NCBI GenBank assembly: GCA_013433145.1
Contig: CM024189.1
Span: 7,060,001-7,124,000 of the forward strand
Source of the DNA: Ascaris suum
Taxonomy: Eukaryota; Nematoda; Chromadorea; Rhabditida; Ascarididae
Direction of reading: 5' to 3'
Length of the DNA: 64,000 bases
Position 1 is the first letter of the stretch; each line of letters starts with the position of its first letter. Below the pieces are notes generated by a model that saw nothing but the letters and a program-made list of their open reading frames with translations, was not told the DNA's origin and made no database searches. Positions 48,100 to 61,100 of this stretch are shown here, piece by piece. The position numbers and the translations under genes were made by a program.

Positions 48100-51000
48100 T
48101 GAGCTTATAAACGAAGCTTATTTCCGTTGCAGTTCATCACCCCGTCAACAGTGTTGTGTTTACGCTTCAAAAAAATACGAGAAGCACCCAGAAAATGCAT
48201 CCTAATTTGCTTGGTTGACAAATTGATTTCTGAAGTCACCGTTGGTGGTTTTCAGGCGATGATGCGACATGATCACTGAACCATTAAATCCTCTGTAAAG
48301 AACCGACCGTTGTTGGCGAAAAACAACAACGTGTTGCGTTGGCACCATGCACTGAAATCTTTTAGCCAGTCCACCGAGAATTAGATCAGCAGTGTCTTCT
48401 GTTTTCCTCTCTCATCCCCCCCCCCCCCCCCCCTCAAACGCCTACAGTACCTCCCGTAGCTGTGCAGACGAGCTTAAGTTGCTATGGTCTGTCGGTGTCC
48501 TTCATATGGGGCATACAAACCCATCCGTTAATTTGGAGTTAGAAGGTTGTTTCCTTTAATAACGGACCTCTAAATGATATTGCTTGAAAATTGCTGCATT
48601 CAAATTGAGCTGCAAGCATCGAAGGCAACAATTCAGAAGTTTTCATATGTCTACCTATATATTCCTAACGACACACCCGATGAAATGTGAGGGATATTGA
48701 TTTCTTATATTGCAAAATTTGCATATGCAAAATTTCTCGTGACTCGCAAGTGAGAGCAAAGCAAAATTTTTCGATGTAGATATGTGCAATTGACAACTTC
48801 ATGCGAAACTAAGCAAGGAAACATACCTTGAACGTACTCAACATTCTAGTATATCATTCTTAAAACATCATTCTAATTTCCTTTGCTTTCTTTCACGCTT
48901 ACTCTTGATCACTGAGTTTCTATTTTCTTATTCTACTTTCATTTTTCCTACTTTCTGAATCTCTTGAAAATTACATGCTAGTCGTTCCTTTTGCTAATAC
49001 TTCGGTCTTCAGACGATTCTTGCTGCGAGTGGTTGCTACAGATGCTTGAATTCTGAAATATGCAGGGAATGGTGGAGTAGAGCATTCGTTATCTCAATAC
49101 TTTTTTTCGAATAATTTAGTGCCAGCCGGTCTAGTTGATGAAGCAAGCGCACGACATTGCAGCCTCTCATACAGCTTTTCCATCTCTTAATATTTTGAAT
49201 AATGTTACAAGTTGATTTCAGTGCTTGCAAATATTTCATTTTGCATTTATAACACAATCTTCATTTACCTAAAGAAAAAAAACTCGCTTTTTACTTCAAA
49301 ACCATAATAAAGAATCCATGAAATGATGAAATATTATTTGAAATTTCGAAAGAAAGCAACAACGATATCACATAAACCTAATAAAAATGAAAGAATCTTT
49401 GCGATGAACATTCACGATGAGTGAGCTATTATCGGTCGTGACTAAACTTCGCTATTCACATAGGCGTATTGCGTAGCGATGATGGATTTGATAGAGTAAA
49501 AGTAATTCTCTCTCGGTGGGGTTGGTGTAGCTCGAGATGGGTGCTTTATAAGAGAACAAACTGCGAATTTCACGCTTCGCTCCATCTATTTAATGCTGCA
49601 CTCAGCAAATGAGTGTAATTAATTTGATGCGGGTGACGTTGTCGCCCGACCTTTGTTGTTGGATGGATTTTGGATACCCCCCACATCAAACTCCTCATCT
49701 CAAGCCCCCTTTCTTGTACATAATTCCTTCGCCGACAACGTTAATAACCCTTCTAAAATATCTTTATCATGATATTCTTTGACGGATTTCCACGCCTCCT
49801 TTCTCGAGCGAAAATTCTCGTTTTGTACCATGTTAGGTGCTATTGTTGCAATGAGCAGACCTATTACGCCTGCTTGAAATATGTTTAAATATTAAGTCAT
49901 CGAAAACATGTGGTCCTTTAAATATAAACTATAGTATAAACAGATCATCATGTAGCATCTAATGAAAATTACTTTATATTTAATAAAGCATAAATAACAC
50001 ATTTTATTAATAAATACATTCAAGTAAAAAATTTACAGAGGAGTTCCAACACGTTGTTACCATATGGAATGATTCGACAATAAAAAGTTCTAACAGAAAC
50101 TAGAGCATTAAAAGGCTTTGCAGTAGCAATAAGTGTTGAATATGTAATAAGATAATGAAACGAACAACTACCAGATATGATCATTCATGTATCATTCGTA
50201 TAGAAATAAGGAGAAAGAAAAAGAAAGAGAGCATGACTTTACGAATTTTTTGTATTTCTTATGTCATCTATTATTAAAGAAAAAGAGATAAATTATATTA
50301 TAATTTATAAGGAATTTAGTTGCATTCGTGAGTAACAGTACGGAAAAGTAGTGATGAAGAGCGACTTTTATATGGTGCAAATGAAGTGGGCGGGTGACAT
50401 CAACAAGCCGAGGATATTCTGATGTGATCGACACAAGGTTAGTTGAAATAACAAATTTCTACATCATCATTGACTTCGTTGCGTTATTTTTTTTTCTTTT
50501 ATGCCAAATGGAGAATACTGGTCTTCATCGGATATTGGACTTAAGGGGAAGATTTTTTTTGTCACATGACGTTATAATGCTATATACTGTTCAATGCATC
50601 TATCTCCAAAGGCTTAATGAACGAAAAAAAAAGGGTTGGCCTGGCTTAGCGCGGTTTTCATACTCATTGCGAAAGGCAAATACTCCATTCACAAGTGGGA
50701 ATGACTTTCGTTAGGTGGGAGAACCAAGTCGAAGATATTCGCTTATTATATAGTAAATTTCACTTATTGAAAACTACTGCATATCTATGGAAAGACTGCA
50801 GCGTATATGACATCTATGGTAATTTTATTTACGTATTTCTATTGTATTTCAAGATATCACTAATAGTTTTGTGTACTAATAGTAAATAATAATATGCTTG
50901 GTGATTAGTAATCAAAGGTGTATAACAACCAATTAATAGTACCATTAATAGGTGCTAATGTGACCGGCATTTCTTCGTTTATTCGTTTCCTTCGTTTCGT

Positions 51001-53090
51001 GAGCCATGCTTTTCATAGCAATGGTTGATTATTAGTGCCTGGTTTATAATTATAGACAAGTATACAACTGTATCCAGATAATTACAAATAGTTGATAGGC
51101 TTGACGCTCAAGTAATGAAAATCCTACTGGTGACTTTTATAGCTCGATCGATGAGAGACGTTCGACCTCTGTATTTGCATCTGGAATTCTGAGCAAAATG
51201 ATCAAAATTTTCGGCTTTTCGTGCAATCCATTAAGTTGGGATATGCAGTCCGTTTTATAGGTTAGACAAGAATCCAAAACCACATCTCATTTCGCTTAGC
51301 TTGACAAATTCAAATCTAAGAGTTGGGCTTATTCGATCGATCGAACAATCAAAGTTGCCTCTTCCGGTAATCGAACAAGCAAGTTTGAAGTGAGATCAAT
51401 GTGGTCGTGGCTGATGCACAATTTGAGCAGTTTTCGAAACGGACAATAACTCAGGCTGATTCAATTATAACAAAAGTTTATTGAGGCGAATATTTTGAAA
51501 ATATGACGAAAAATGCAAAATTAAGCAAAGGGGATAGAGTGAGATGAATTCTGTGATTTTGCACTGTTCATAAACAATGCTATACTTCGTCCATAGTGAG
51601 GAATTGTATGCTTTAAGAGGAAATGTAATGCAAACGATTGCTCTCTCGAAGTTTTAAAATATTGGTCATCAAAATTTTGTGAATATTTAACGCATATGTA
51701 ATTTTGTTAGAAACTCCCTCTCCCCCCTCCCCTCCCCCCCCCCCTCCCCATTATTTATAATTTAGCATATTATAGCAAATGTTCATCTCAACAATAAATA
51801 CTGCAACCATAGTGCTTTAGAAAAAAAAAACGTTATGAATTTATTGAATTTCTCGAAATTAACTTGTATAAACGTTGAATTATCACTCAAATTAATCGTA
51901 GACCATATATTATATCGCTTTTGAAAACGATTATCCGCACTTTCAATGACAATTGTACTATTCCGAGATTTATAAAACGTTATCGCTATAAATATCACAA
52001 AAGTTATATAGGTGAATATAAAACTATCCGATATATTATATTATCATTATTAAATATAAGTAAATATATCACATGAGTTATGAAAACAATAATTTTTTCA
52101 AATAAGGTGACTAAAACACTTTTGTCGGGAAGTATGACTACTTGAAAGGTAAGTAAGGCGCTCTCAAGCCGTTAGCTGAGAATGGTATATCAACATAGCT
52201 TTATCAACTACAGCTTGATCAAGCTGTTTGAATTCATCTATTCACCGAATTTTTCCTATTGGATATTTTTTTAAAAAATTTTATCACTTTCATTTGCATA
52301 ATTCTTTTGTGTAATATTTTGAAAATGTTAAACTCTTCGGTTCGCCGCTTCTTTCAATTTCAATTAATTATATTAGTGAAAAAAAAGAGTTTATTCCATC
52401 TTCAAAATTTATTCGAATATTTCGAGAAAACTTTTCCACAAATTTCAAAAATTTTTACAATTTTTCTCATTATCGATAAAATATATGATGAGCAAATAAC
52501 AAGAAATCGAAAAAGTAACCGTGAATTGTTTAACAAAACTTTTGTTATTTTTCGAGACGATTAGCACTTATTGATGTCGTTGATTTTTTTTTTCATTGTA
52601 CACGTCTATTTTCAATGAATGTTTCTCTCGTTTACAATAGCAGAAATTTATTATGAATGGAATTTTATTCATGATTATCTCATACTCCATAAATATCTAT
52701 ATTTCATGCCTTGTTTGAATCATACAACTATTGATACTATGTTACTATATCATTCACAAAATTGTTGATAAAATAATTCGTAAAATTGTTTACACAACAT
52801 ATTCATAAATACGTTATAAGCGTTTATACCAACAATATACAACAACTTGCCTACATCATGCAAATTACATTAAATTAGTACATATTAGTAAAAGGATCTG
52901 CTATTCAAATATGATAGAATATTGCGTATAGAGAGATGAAATATAGACAATCACAAAAATTTATTGAATTCTGAGATTATTTCCGAGGAAATCTATAGGC
53001 AACAACTTTCATCGTTATCATTTAAAAAAAAGTGTTTCATTGCATAAATGGTTTACAATTCTCTAAGTGAGAAATTAACTATTTGAGGTG
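48100..53090. other. Spacer, no supported gene
   Basis: AT-rich sequence with C runs at 48416-48433 and 51719-51746. Some ORFs exceed 60 codons (for example 50394-50714 plus), but without splice support or recognisable motifs. A slightly GC-richer patch at 49500-49680 contains a short hairpin (GGGTGACG...CGCCCG) and is unassigned. Confidence 0.45.
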
Positions 53091-53457
53091 AAAATAGTTG
53101 TGAGCAGTTCATGTAGCCAAAGTGATACTTACTCCCAATAGGGAAGATGCTGAAACAGAGCGATCACGATACGAGGTTGCCACTTCGATTATTCAAAAAT
53201 AGCAAAATTCGAACCGAATGAACTGAAAGAATTATGGTGTTCGTGTGTGGAAAACGACTAGAGATGATGATGTTATTCTTTTTATATGGTTGCATGCATA
53301 ACATTATAAATGCAATTTCCTCAACGCATGAATTAAGAGCGACGCTTTTGACTTGACGCAATTCTATTCGTTAGAATTTTGTAGACGTTTTGTTAGCATA
53401 CTTCATTCATGCACATTAATTAGAGCCTTCGGCCTTCCGTTACGCACCTTTCAGATC

Positions 53458-53682
53458 TCATCGATATCCATACTCCTTATCGTTTTCTTCCCTTGCAGAA
53501 ATTATTTCTTCTACGTATAAAACTGCCTTACTGCCAGCGGGATCAGCTATGATGTATTCCAGTATGCCCAAGGTGCAGAACAAAACAGACTTGTTCCAGA
53601 ACACTAGGTCCCGATGACTGAAAGCCATCATTGCAGTAGTTCCAAAATAGGAAGACCCGATCCTATCCGTCAGCTCCTGCAC
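53458..53682 (-). pseudogene. Unassigned 74-codon ORF, possibly LINE-derived
   Basis: A GC-richer minus-strand frame starts ELTDRIGSSYFGTTAMMAF and contains SVLFCTLGILEY. That arrangement loosely recalls the C-terminal RT region of RTE elements (ELxRRIxxxWxxF...LFxxxVLPxLxYG). The rest (ADPAGSKAVLYVEEIISAR) does not fit, and the frame is closed upstream by TAG. It is either a relic or a host exon. Confidence 0.25.
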
Positions 53683-54051
53683 CTATCCTCGACGAACGCG
53701 TCTGAAATTTACAAATGGAAATAGCAAATCCACAAAGACCGGATCTCTTTATTATCTACAAACGCAGACGGATCGGACATAACCAGCCGACTGGACAACG
53801 AAAACTGACAAAGCATACGCAACGTTTCATTAATCGACCACCTAGCAATTCTTAAAACAGGCCTGTCGAATAAATTTCACCTGTAATTTCGCTGTACCTT
53901 AACTCGTCGGAAGTGCTCTATAGCCACAATTCGCGGTCGAATTTCGTTTCTCTTGTATACCAGCATGTTCAATTAGCCGTCCAATAAGAAGTGCCAAGGA
54001 GTAGTTGCAAAAAATTGTCTGATGATCCAATGACGAATGAAAAGACTGCTC

Positions 54052-54080
54052 ACCAGCGGAAAATGTTTATTTCCGCTGGT
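54052..54080. repeat. Perfect 11-bp inverted repeat with 7-bp loop
   Basis: ACCAGCGGAAA at 54052-54062 and its exact reverse complement TTTCCGCTGGT at 54070-54080 flank the loop ATGTTTA. The GC content of the arms is high for the surroundings. Confidence 0.9.
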
Positions 54081-54500
54081 CATGAAACAACGGTTGCCAT
54101 GATAAGTTTTCATCATTAGGCTTAAAAGGTTGGTCTCAACATAAAACTTCAACTTTGCACGACGGCAACGTTTAACCAAAGCAAACCTTTATTGCATAGT
54201 TCCAATAAAGCACTACAAAACGACGGCAAACTTATTTTGTTCTTATCACAGTCAATAATCGAGAGGTGGCACATCGACGAGAACTATGGAAATAAGAGAC
54301 CCATAAATAACGAGAAATTTTTAAAAACTCCGACAGCAAATGTTTACTTCAATACCTCAATGAAACTCCGGAAAAAAAAACTCCAGAAAAACAAAGAGAG
54401 AAGGCAAAGATAAGCTTTTTGTGATGAGCGAAGAAGAGACAAGAATAGCAAGTGAAATCTCGTTCCAATTTGTTGACATATGCAGCAAAAACTCTCAAAC

Positions 54501-54502
<2 letters not shown>

Positions 54503-54574
<72 letters not shown>

Positions 54575-54623
54575 CGCTGTTTGATATTATCCTCCCCAAA
54601 AAGTCTTTTTATCATCATCATCA

Positions 54624-54684
<61 letters not shown>

Positions 54685-54733
54685 GATGATGATAAAAGGA
54701 CTTTTGGGGAGGATAATATCAAACAGCGAAAAA
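54503..54733. repeat. (TA)n and a 50-bp fold-back around a second (TA)n
   Basis: A (TA)n array at 54503-54570 is followed by an arm (54570-54627: TTTTCGCTGTTTGATATTAT, CCTCCCC, then ATCATCATCATCATTA), a second (TA)n array (54628-54680), and the reverse complement of the arm (54681-54733). The arms differ only by one CAT unit and one or two bases in an A/T run. Confidence 0.95.
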
Positions 54734-54779
54734 TGAGTGCAAGATGGAATGGATACAAAGAATTATGCGTACAATAAAA

Positions 54780-57700
54780 AAGCTTTCCACAAGACTAAGT
54801 GCCAACCAACTGTTTTGCCGTAAGTCAATCAAATGTGCAAGTAGTCACCCTTCCCTCAAATTAATAAAAGCTAAACTTTATCAGCAAGTAATGTGAGTAA
54901 GTCCACATCCAACACAACAAAGCGCACCCATATCCTAAATCTAAATTCATATTGAAATAATTCCACAGCATACTTTGCACCACTTAACATATACCATAGT
55001 CATCTATAAGCGAAATAATTATAGCAAATAATAATGGAGAGAAACTCATAGTTCAAAAAGAAACGATACGTATGAATTACAGGAATTACAAAGGTTTTAA
55101 ATAGGGATTATTTGAGACAAAGTTTCCGATGATTCCTATAACTTAATTAATATGAACTAAGAATGGTTAGAACTCTGTTATTCCCTATCGTTTATATTTT
55201 CCACCATTCTGCGAGTCCACTCGCTACCTTTGGTTAAAAATTCGCTACTGATCACCTTTCACCTAAACTCATCGCAAGCTGTTCTTGGATTTTCTCCTCG
55301 ATATTTCAGTAAGAATTTGCGCCCACCAACTGGCATGCTACCAAAGACCCCCCAGTGTGAAAATGGAATTTGTTCATTAAAATCCTCAGCCTACCAATCG
55401 TTCATGAGCCTTAGGCAACAACTCGGGGATTCGTTAGGCGCTAATATTGCCGAAAATTGCCTAATTCTCTCCAAAATTTCTGCAGTAATTTTCGCTTTTC
55501 CTCAACACGTGCTCATAAAATCACTTTCTTCTTCCCTTGTTTACCTTCTAACTGCGACTCACTTTCGGAAATACCATGACCTGCATCATTCTTCTGATTT
55601 GGGAAGTGAGATGGATTGAGGGAGAGAGGGGCGGAGGGGAGTGGGGAGGGGGTTACTCATACGCAACGCAATTACACAGCAATAAAATTGTGATAATTAG
55701 ATTTTTGCGCGGAAAACACTGGGAAACAACGTTCATGCATTTTTGATGGCATAGCAGAACTGCCCTAAATTTCGAGCAAGGCGAAAGTAGACCATCGGAT
55801 CAGTGGAAAATCCGCTGCTTTCAGCAATAATTTTTTTTTTTTTTTTTTTGCATATTAAAGGAACCTATGCCTAAAATTAAAGAGGAATATAGTAATGAAA
55901 GTTAACATTAAGGAAACAATAAAGGCGTTTCTCTCTAAATTCGAGAAAAAGAGAACGCATTTTCCACCGACACGAACCAGGATATCCATGCGCCACCTTC
56001 TGAGTCATTTCTAATTGCGGCTAACGTACAGCGAAACAGATTCATATTAATATAGCAACTTCAGCTAAACGATAGCCGCAAGCATTCCAATTTTCAAGGC
56101 TTTCCTTTTCTTAGCAATCAGGTAAGGCAATCAACAAAATTCCACATGTTAGCCTTCTGCAAAACATCGAGGCGCTTTAGCGTTCAGCTATGTACACATT
56201 TCATCTCCATCAAATACCTCTTGAACGTTGCTGATTTTTCTTACGTATACAATCAAAAGCGATCCAAGCGGTGATCGCACCAATTGTGCTAAAAGCCATA
56301 CAGTCATAATTAAAGACAAGAAACGAACATCCAATGCGTTGAAATTATTTGTTCGCCATCAATCACCCACTTAAAATACCTGTTGATAGCGAACAAAAAA
56401 AGGAAATTAGAACGGCTGCATACAACGTTCGATAACCTCCCATATATGCCTACATTTTAAAGGTATAAAATCGAAGGAAATAAACGTCAATTAATTAAGT
56501 AACACAACAACAATGAAATTAGAACGACAAAACACTGCATCAACTATGAGCCACCACAAACATGAGCATTTTTTCGAGCACCCGACCCCCCTCCCAAAAC
56601 AAAAAAAAGTGAAGTAATGAACGATGAGCATGAGCAATACGCCCGCGCATTACTCGTAGTTATTACTGTTAAAAAATGATTTAATATTACTGTTAAATCA
56701 ATGTTACTGTTAAACTATGAAATAACGCTATCTCTGCCCTTATATCAGCCGCACAATTAAATTACATAACAATATAAATGGAGTACAATAATATTTGCAA
56801 AGATTTGCATAATTCATTCGCCTGTCAAATCATTGACGTCTCAAAGTGGGCATAAAGAACTCATTGAACAGTAACATAAACAACAAATAAGCAAAAAACA
56901 ATACTAAAAAACTGTGACACCTCAATTCCATAACTTCCCCCCCCCCCCCCCCATCAATTCTTTAGTAAAATTCGAAAAAGGCTTGATGCCGGGGAAAACG
57001 AATATTTCACTTCGATAAAAAACGAATTAAAGGACAAAAAAAGATGAAATTTCTCAATTTGCAAAATATTTGTGAAAGTAAACAAAGCGGATGAGAGAAA
57101 ATAATAAATTAGATTAATCTAAATTAAATGGGATTATTTCTTCCGATTATTTCCAAATAAAATATGCCTAATTCTTATAGAGTAAACTTCTTTTTATCGT
57201 TGAGATGTACGAACGAACAAATCCCCCACAGTGAAACACTTCTACTTCAAAATAACACTGATAAACAATTCGATTTGCAAGAAATAAACGAAACTGCTCA
57301 GACAAAGCAATGATCTCATGCACATAAATGTCTAATGAGCAATAAAGGTGCGATGGGGCAAAAATAATTGACAAGTGTACATATGAACCCCCCCCCCCCA
57401 GCCTTTGGTTGGGGATTAGGGGAATTTTTCTCCTGAACAAAATTAGGACGACCTTTCCTACGAACAGCTCAATTGAAAAGTAGTTAAAGTCATCCGAATC
57501 AGCTGTCACCATCTTTGTAAACATATAAATTAATGACTCTGAACGTTTTCACAAGGTTAAAACTTAAACCTAATTTTGTAAAAGGGCACAATTCAAAACT
57601 TCAAATAAGAGTATGAAAGATCATTGACTTTCAGTGGGAAAGGAGTATATTACAATAGTCCAGCTCTCTCTCTCTCCGCAGTTCCATGACACTAAAATTT

Positions 57701-58170
57701 TTTCTCCACAAATAAGCATTAGCCATCCTTTCTCCCCCTCCTCCTCCTTTTCATCCCGAGAAAAATGAGTGCTTTTGGTAAAATGGAATATGGCACATGT
57801 GTTGTACGCATTGCCTGGCAGAAAATAAAAAAGCACTTGGAATGTGAACTGTGACAATGGTGAGCAGTGGGACACACGCACATACATCATACCTTGCCTA
57901 ATACAAGTGAAGTTCGCAACTGCGAGATACCCCCGGACTGCACAAGTTCTAGGGCCAAAATTTGAGGAAAAAGTGTCATGCTGCAATTCGAGAGTCCGCC
58001 TGATCTTAAGCCATAGACCTAGACTTGTGACACAATCGGGGGGTCTTCATGGAATTTTGAAGCTCGCTGACTTCCGACCTCAACCAAAGCCATCCAGCGC
58101 ATAATATCAACTTAACCAGAAGCAGTGAGAATGCATAAGAAGTTGCAACAGATGTGCGATGAGCCAGCCA
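54780..58170. other. Spacer, no supported gene
   Basis: Convergent end region between the plus-strand MOLO-1-like gene and the minus-strand GALNT gene. ORFs of 100-130 codons at 55230-55619 (plus) and at 57168-57524 and 57621-57986 (minus) show no motif, signal or splice support. The last kilobase should contain the 3'UTR of the GALNT gene; no clear poly(A) signal was found. Confidence 0.45.
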
Positions 58171-58177
58171 GAACATT

Positions 58178-61100
58178 TTAGAGTTTAGCTTTCGCGTTCC
58201 TCTCCTCGATGAGTGTAATATTGAAATGCGTCCATACCCACTGTTGTGTGGGTTTGCCCTCATCGCATTTGTCCATAAAAATTTCCCCTCGTTCTGCGTC
58301 ACAATCCATGCACTGATTGCTGACCGGGTGATACATCTGCTTCGAATTGGGTAGGTATTTGAATAGCTGGTTGCCTTGCATACCGTGACTGAAAACACTA
58401 TTAACTGAAGAAAACCCTAATGCTATTACATGAAGGGACCCGAAAACAGAACATTGCCTGATGGTGTCTGCAGTGGTCTTTATTAGGATGTCACTCAATG
58501 CGATAGTACTTACTGTTGGCAGACTTATAATCAGGGTGGGATAAGAACAAATTTCTCCTGCAAAACAGCGAAAACTGGACAAAAATAGATGGGAGCCTTT
58601 CGTGAGCATCTGGAATACAAACAATTTACAGGACTCAATTTACTATGAAGTACCTAAAATATATCATTAATTCCCTCGATTTCATAAACGGCTAGTCGGC
58701 TACAATTGCTCAGGTTTTTTTCTACTTGCCTTCCTCATTTCAAAGCAAGTTATATGCCATAAGCAGCCCACTTATGCAACATGGCCAGTAAATTTTTAAC
58801 CTTAACTCATCCTAAATCGATGAATGATTTATACCTCTTGAAAAACAACCTTAATTGAGTGTGCCTGTCTCCACTTCACAACATCTCTTTTTACCATCCA
58901 GTTTTAACAGAGAAAAGCAATGGAATTTGAAGATGGCGAATGTCGAGATCATGCGTTATCAACTTCAATCTATATGCTAGCAGCCTGAATCATATGCCTT
59001 CCTACTATAACGACTTACATAAAAACATCCGGTAAGACGCATAAGCTGGTCCCCCTTAATATCCCACTAGCTTAAGCCAACCAACAGGAGGATCTTCACA
59101 GACCTTCAAAAGATTCGTGCAAGGAAGCAGAAAAATTGAGGCTGTAGATGAAAATAATAGAAGAAAAAGCTGGGCAATGTGCAATTTCAAGACAAAAATT
59201 TCATAAAAGTGAGAAAAACAGAATAATAAAAACTATTGCTTCGAAGGTGAAACGAATTTTCTGCTGAAGAGATTGTGGAAAAATGGCGAGCAAGAATTTG
59301 ACGGTTTAGAAATGGACAGAAATTTTTTTTGAGACCGAGAGGGATGGGGGGGGGGGGGGGAGAGATATTGTAATATGAACGAACTGATTAACGAAACTCA
59401 CCATGAGAATAAAACGACCGGTGCTTTCCTTACCGAACTCGAAACATCAAAACACAATGTTCGCCCTTTTGGTCTCACATCGAATGAGAACGTAAGTCTC
59501 ATATTCTAAAATAAAACCCTATAAGAGATCTAAATTCTGTGGGAAAAAAGAAAGAAATCCCGAGTATCCAGCGAAATTTGTATCCTTTATTTATATATAT
59601 TATAAAGTCTTCATATTCGACAGCCTAAGTTCTTGCGAATAATCGGCAGCACTGCGAAGTAATAGCGAAGTTTTTAATACCTCTATTTGAGAAGGAAATT
59701 TGATCAACTATAATTAAGCAAAAATTTCCTGATTAATTAATAACAGGTTAAACTTTTCTTGATGCGGATAACTCACTTCTAGAATTCTACTCCAAATGAC
59801 GCATGTAACATACAGGTAACAGGTAACACATGCGTATGCAAAAAATTTCAGGTCTCTGTTCTACCGTTATAATAACGCATGATATGCACTCTGCAACAGA
59901 ATGCGTAAGAGAATGCAAGACAGAATAAGAAAAATGCACAACACATTCGTGAGACCTACGTAATGCGTATATCAATAGAGTGTTCTTTGAAGTGGACCCA
60001 ACCATCTATAGGGCCACTAAATTGTTGATCGCTGATCGTGATCAAAATCATCGACTGATTCGTTTAGTGCTACAGGTCACTAGCCATATGCCTTGCAATT
60101 CGGCTTAACCACAAACAGTATTTAGGGTGAACATTATTTTGAGGCTCTTTTTAGACACAGCGCTTTCACGCATTTATATTAACTTATTTCTGCAAAATTC
60201 TTCCAGCAAGGATGCAATATACATACCTGTTCTCCACCTCCAGATGGATCGTCACTAATACATTTGCGGAGTCCAAAACGTTCACTGCCACCTCGGAACT
60301 GCGTATCTACACATGTCTGTGCCTTGACGTTACGCAATTCACCTGAACAGATAATGGTTGAAGTGGGACTAGAAAGTTCAACTCGTATCAAATCAAAAAT
60401 GGCGATCCTACACATAGAAATCAAATAAACATGGCATGGCGATCCGCACCTTTTATGCCCCCTCTACTCCACCTCGTCGATTATCCCACTGATATGGCAA
60501 CACGATCGCATTCAGCAAACAGTCCCCACAAATCATCACGCACTTTCTTCGATCAGATAACGTGAGACGACGATTGTCAGAGATTAGTGCATTCATGTGC
60601 ACTCAAGCTTGCCACTTCCACATTCAAACCTCCATCATGTTTGCTTCTAATCTCGCCGGGTAAACATTTGAAAACTTCATCTCCTTTTAGGGCTCCTTCA
60701 CCATCGTTATCCAATACCACACGTTTGGGAATCGAGACGACAATTGATCAACAATAACTTTCTAAGGCAGCATAATCTGTGTGTTTGATATATTGTAAAC
60801 GTATATAAAGCATGTTCAATAAGTGCATATCACAAATTCGCTAATAAAAAAATGCGCATTTCCTCTCAGGCCCATAATTCCCAGCTGGAAAGTTGCTGAA
60901 TACGAAATCGCCCGAGGCGACAAGTACGGTACACGCATAAAAATTACGTTGACCTTGAAAATACCACTTTTGAACGATTATTTCCGGTCGAACGACCTAA
61001 CTGAGCAGTATGAATGATTCTCAGGAAAGTAAGACGAAAATTTTGTAATGAAAAATGAACGCACCGTTTGCACTATCTTCGGGTTCAACAGCTGGATAGA

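Noticed and set aside
54421..54777. ORFs of 94 and 118 codons on the plus strand
   Set aside because: They run through two (TA)n arrays and the fold-back; no splice or start support.
55230..55619. 129-codon plus-strand ORF
   Set aside because: No acceptor, domain or signal; Ser/Leu-rich composition fits chance in this sequence.
58500..58560. Extra GALNT exon between 58388 and 59402
   Set aside because: It has TTTTGCAG and GTAAGT sites, but the flanking exons already join in phase to give the conserved Cys-His-x-Met-x-Gly-Asn-Gln motif without it.
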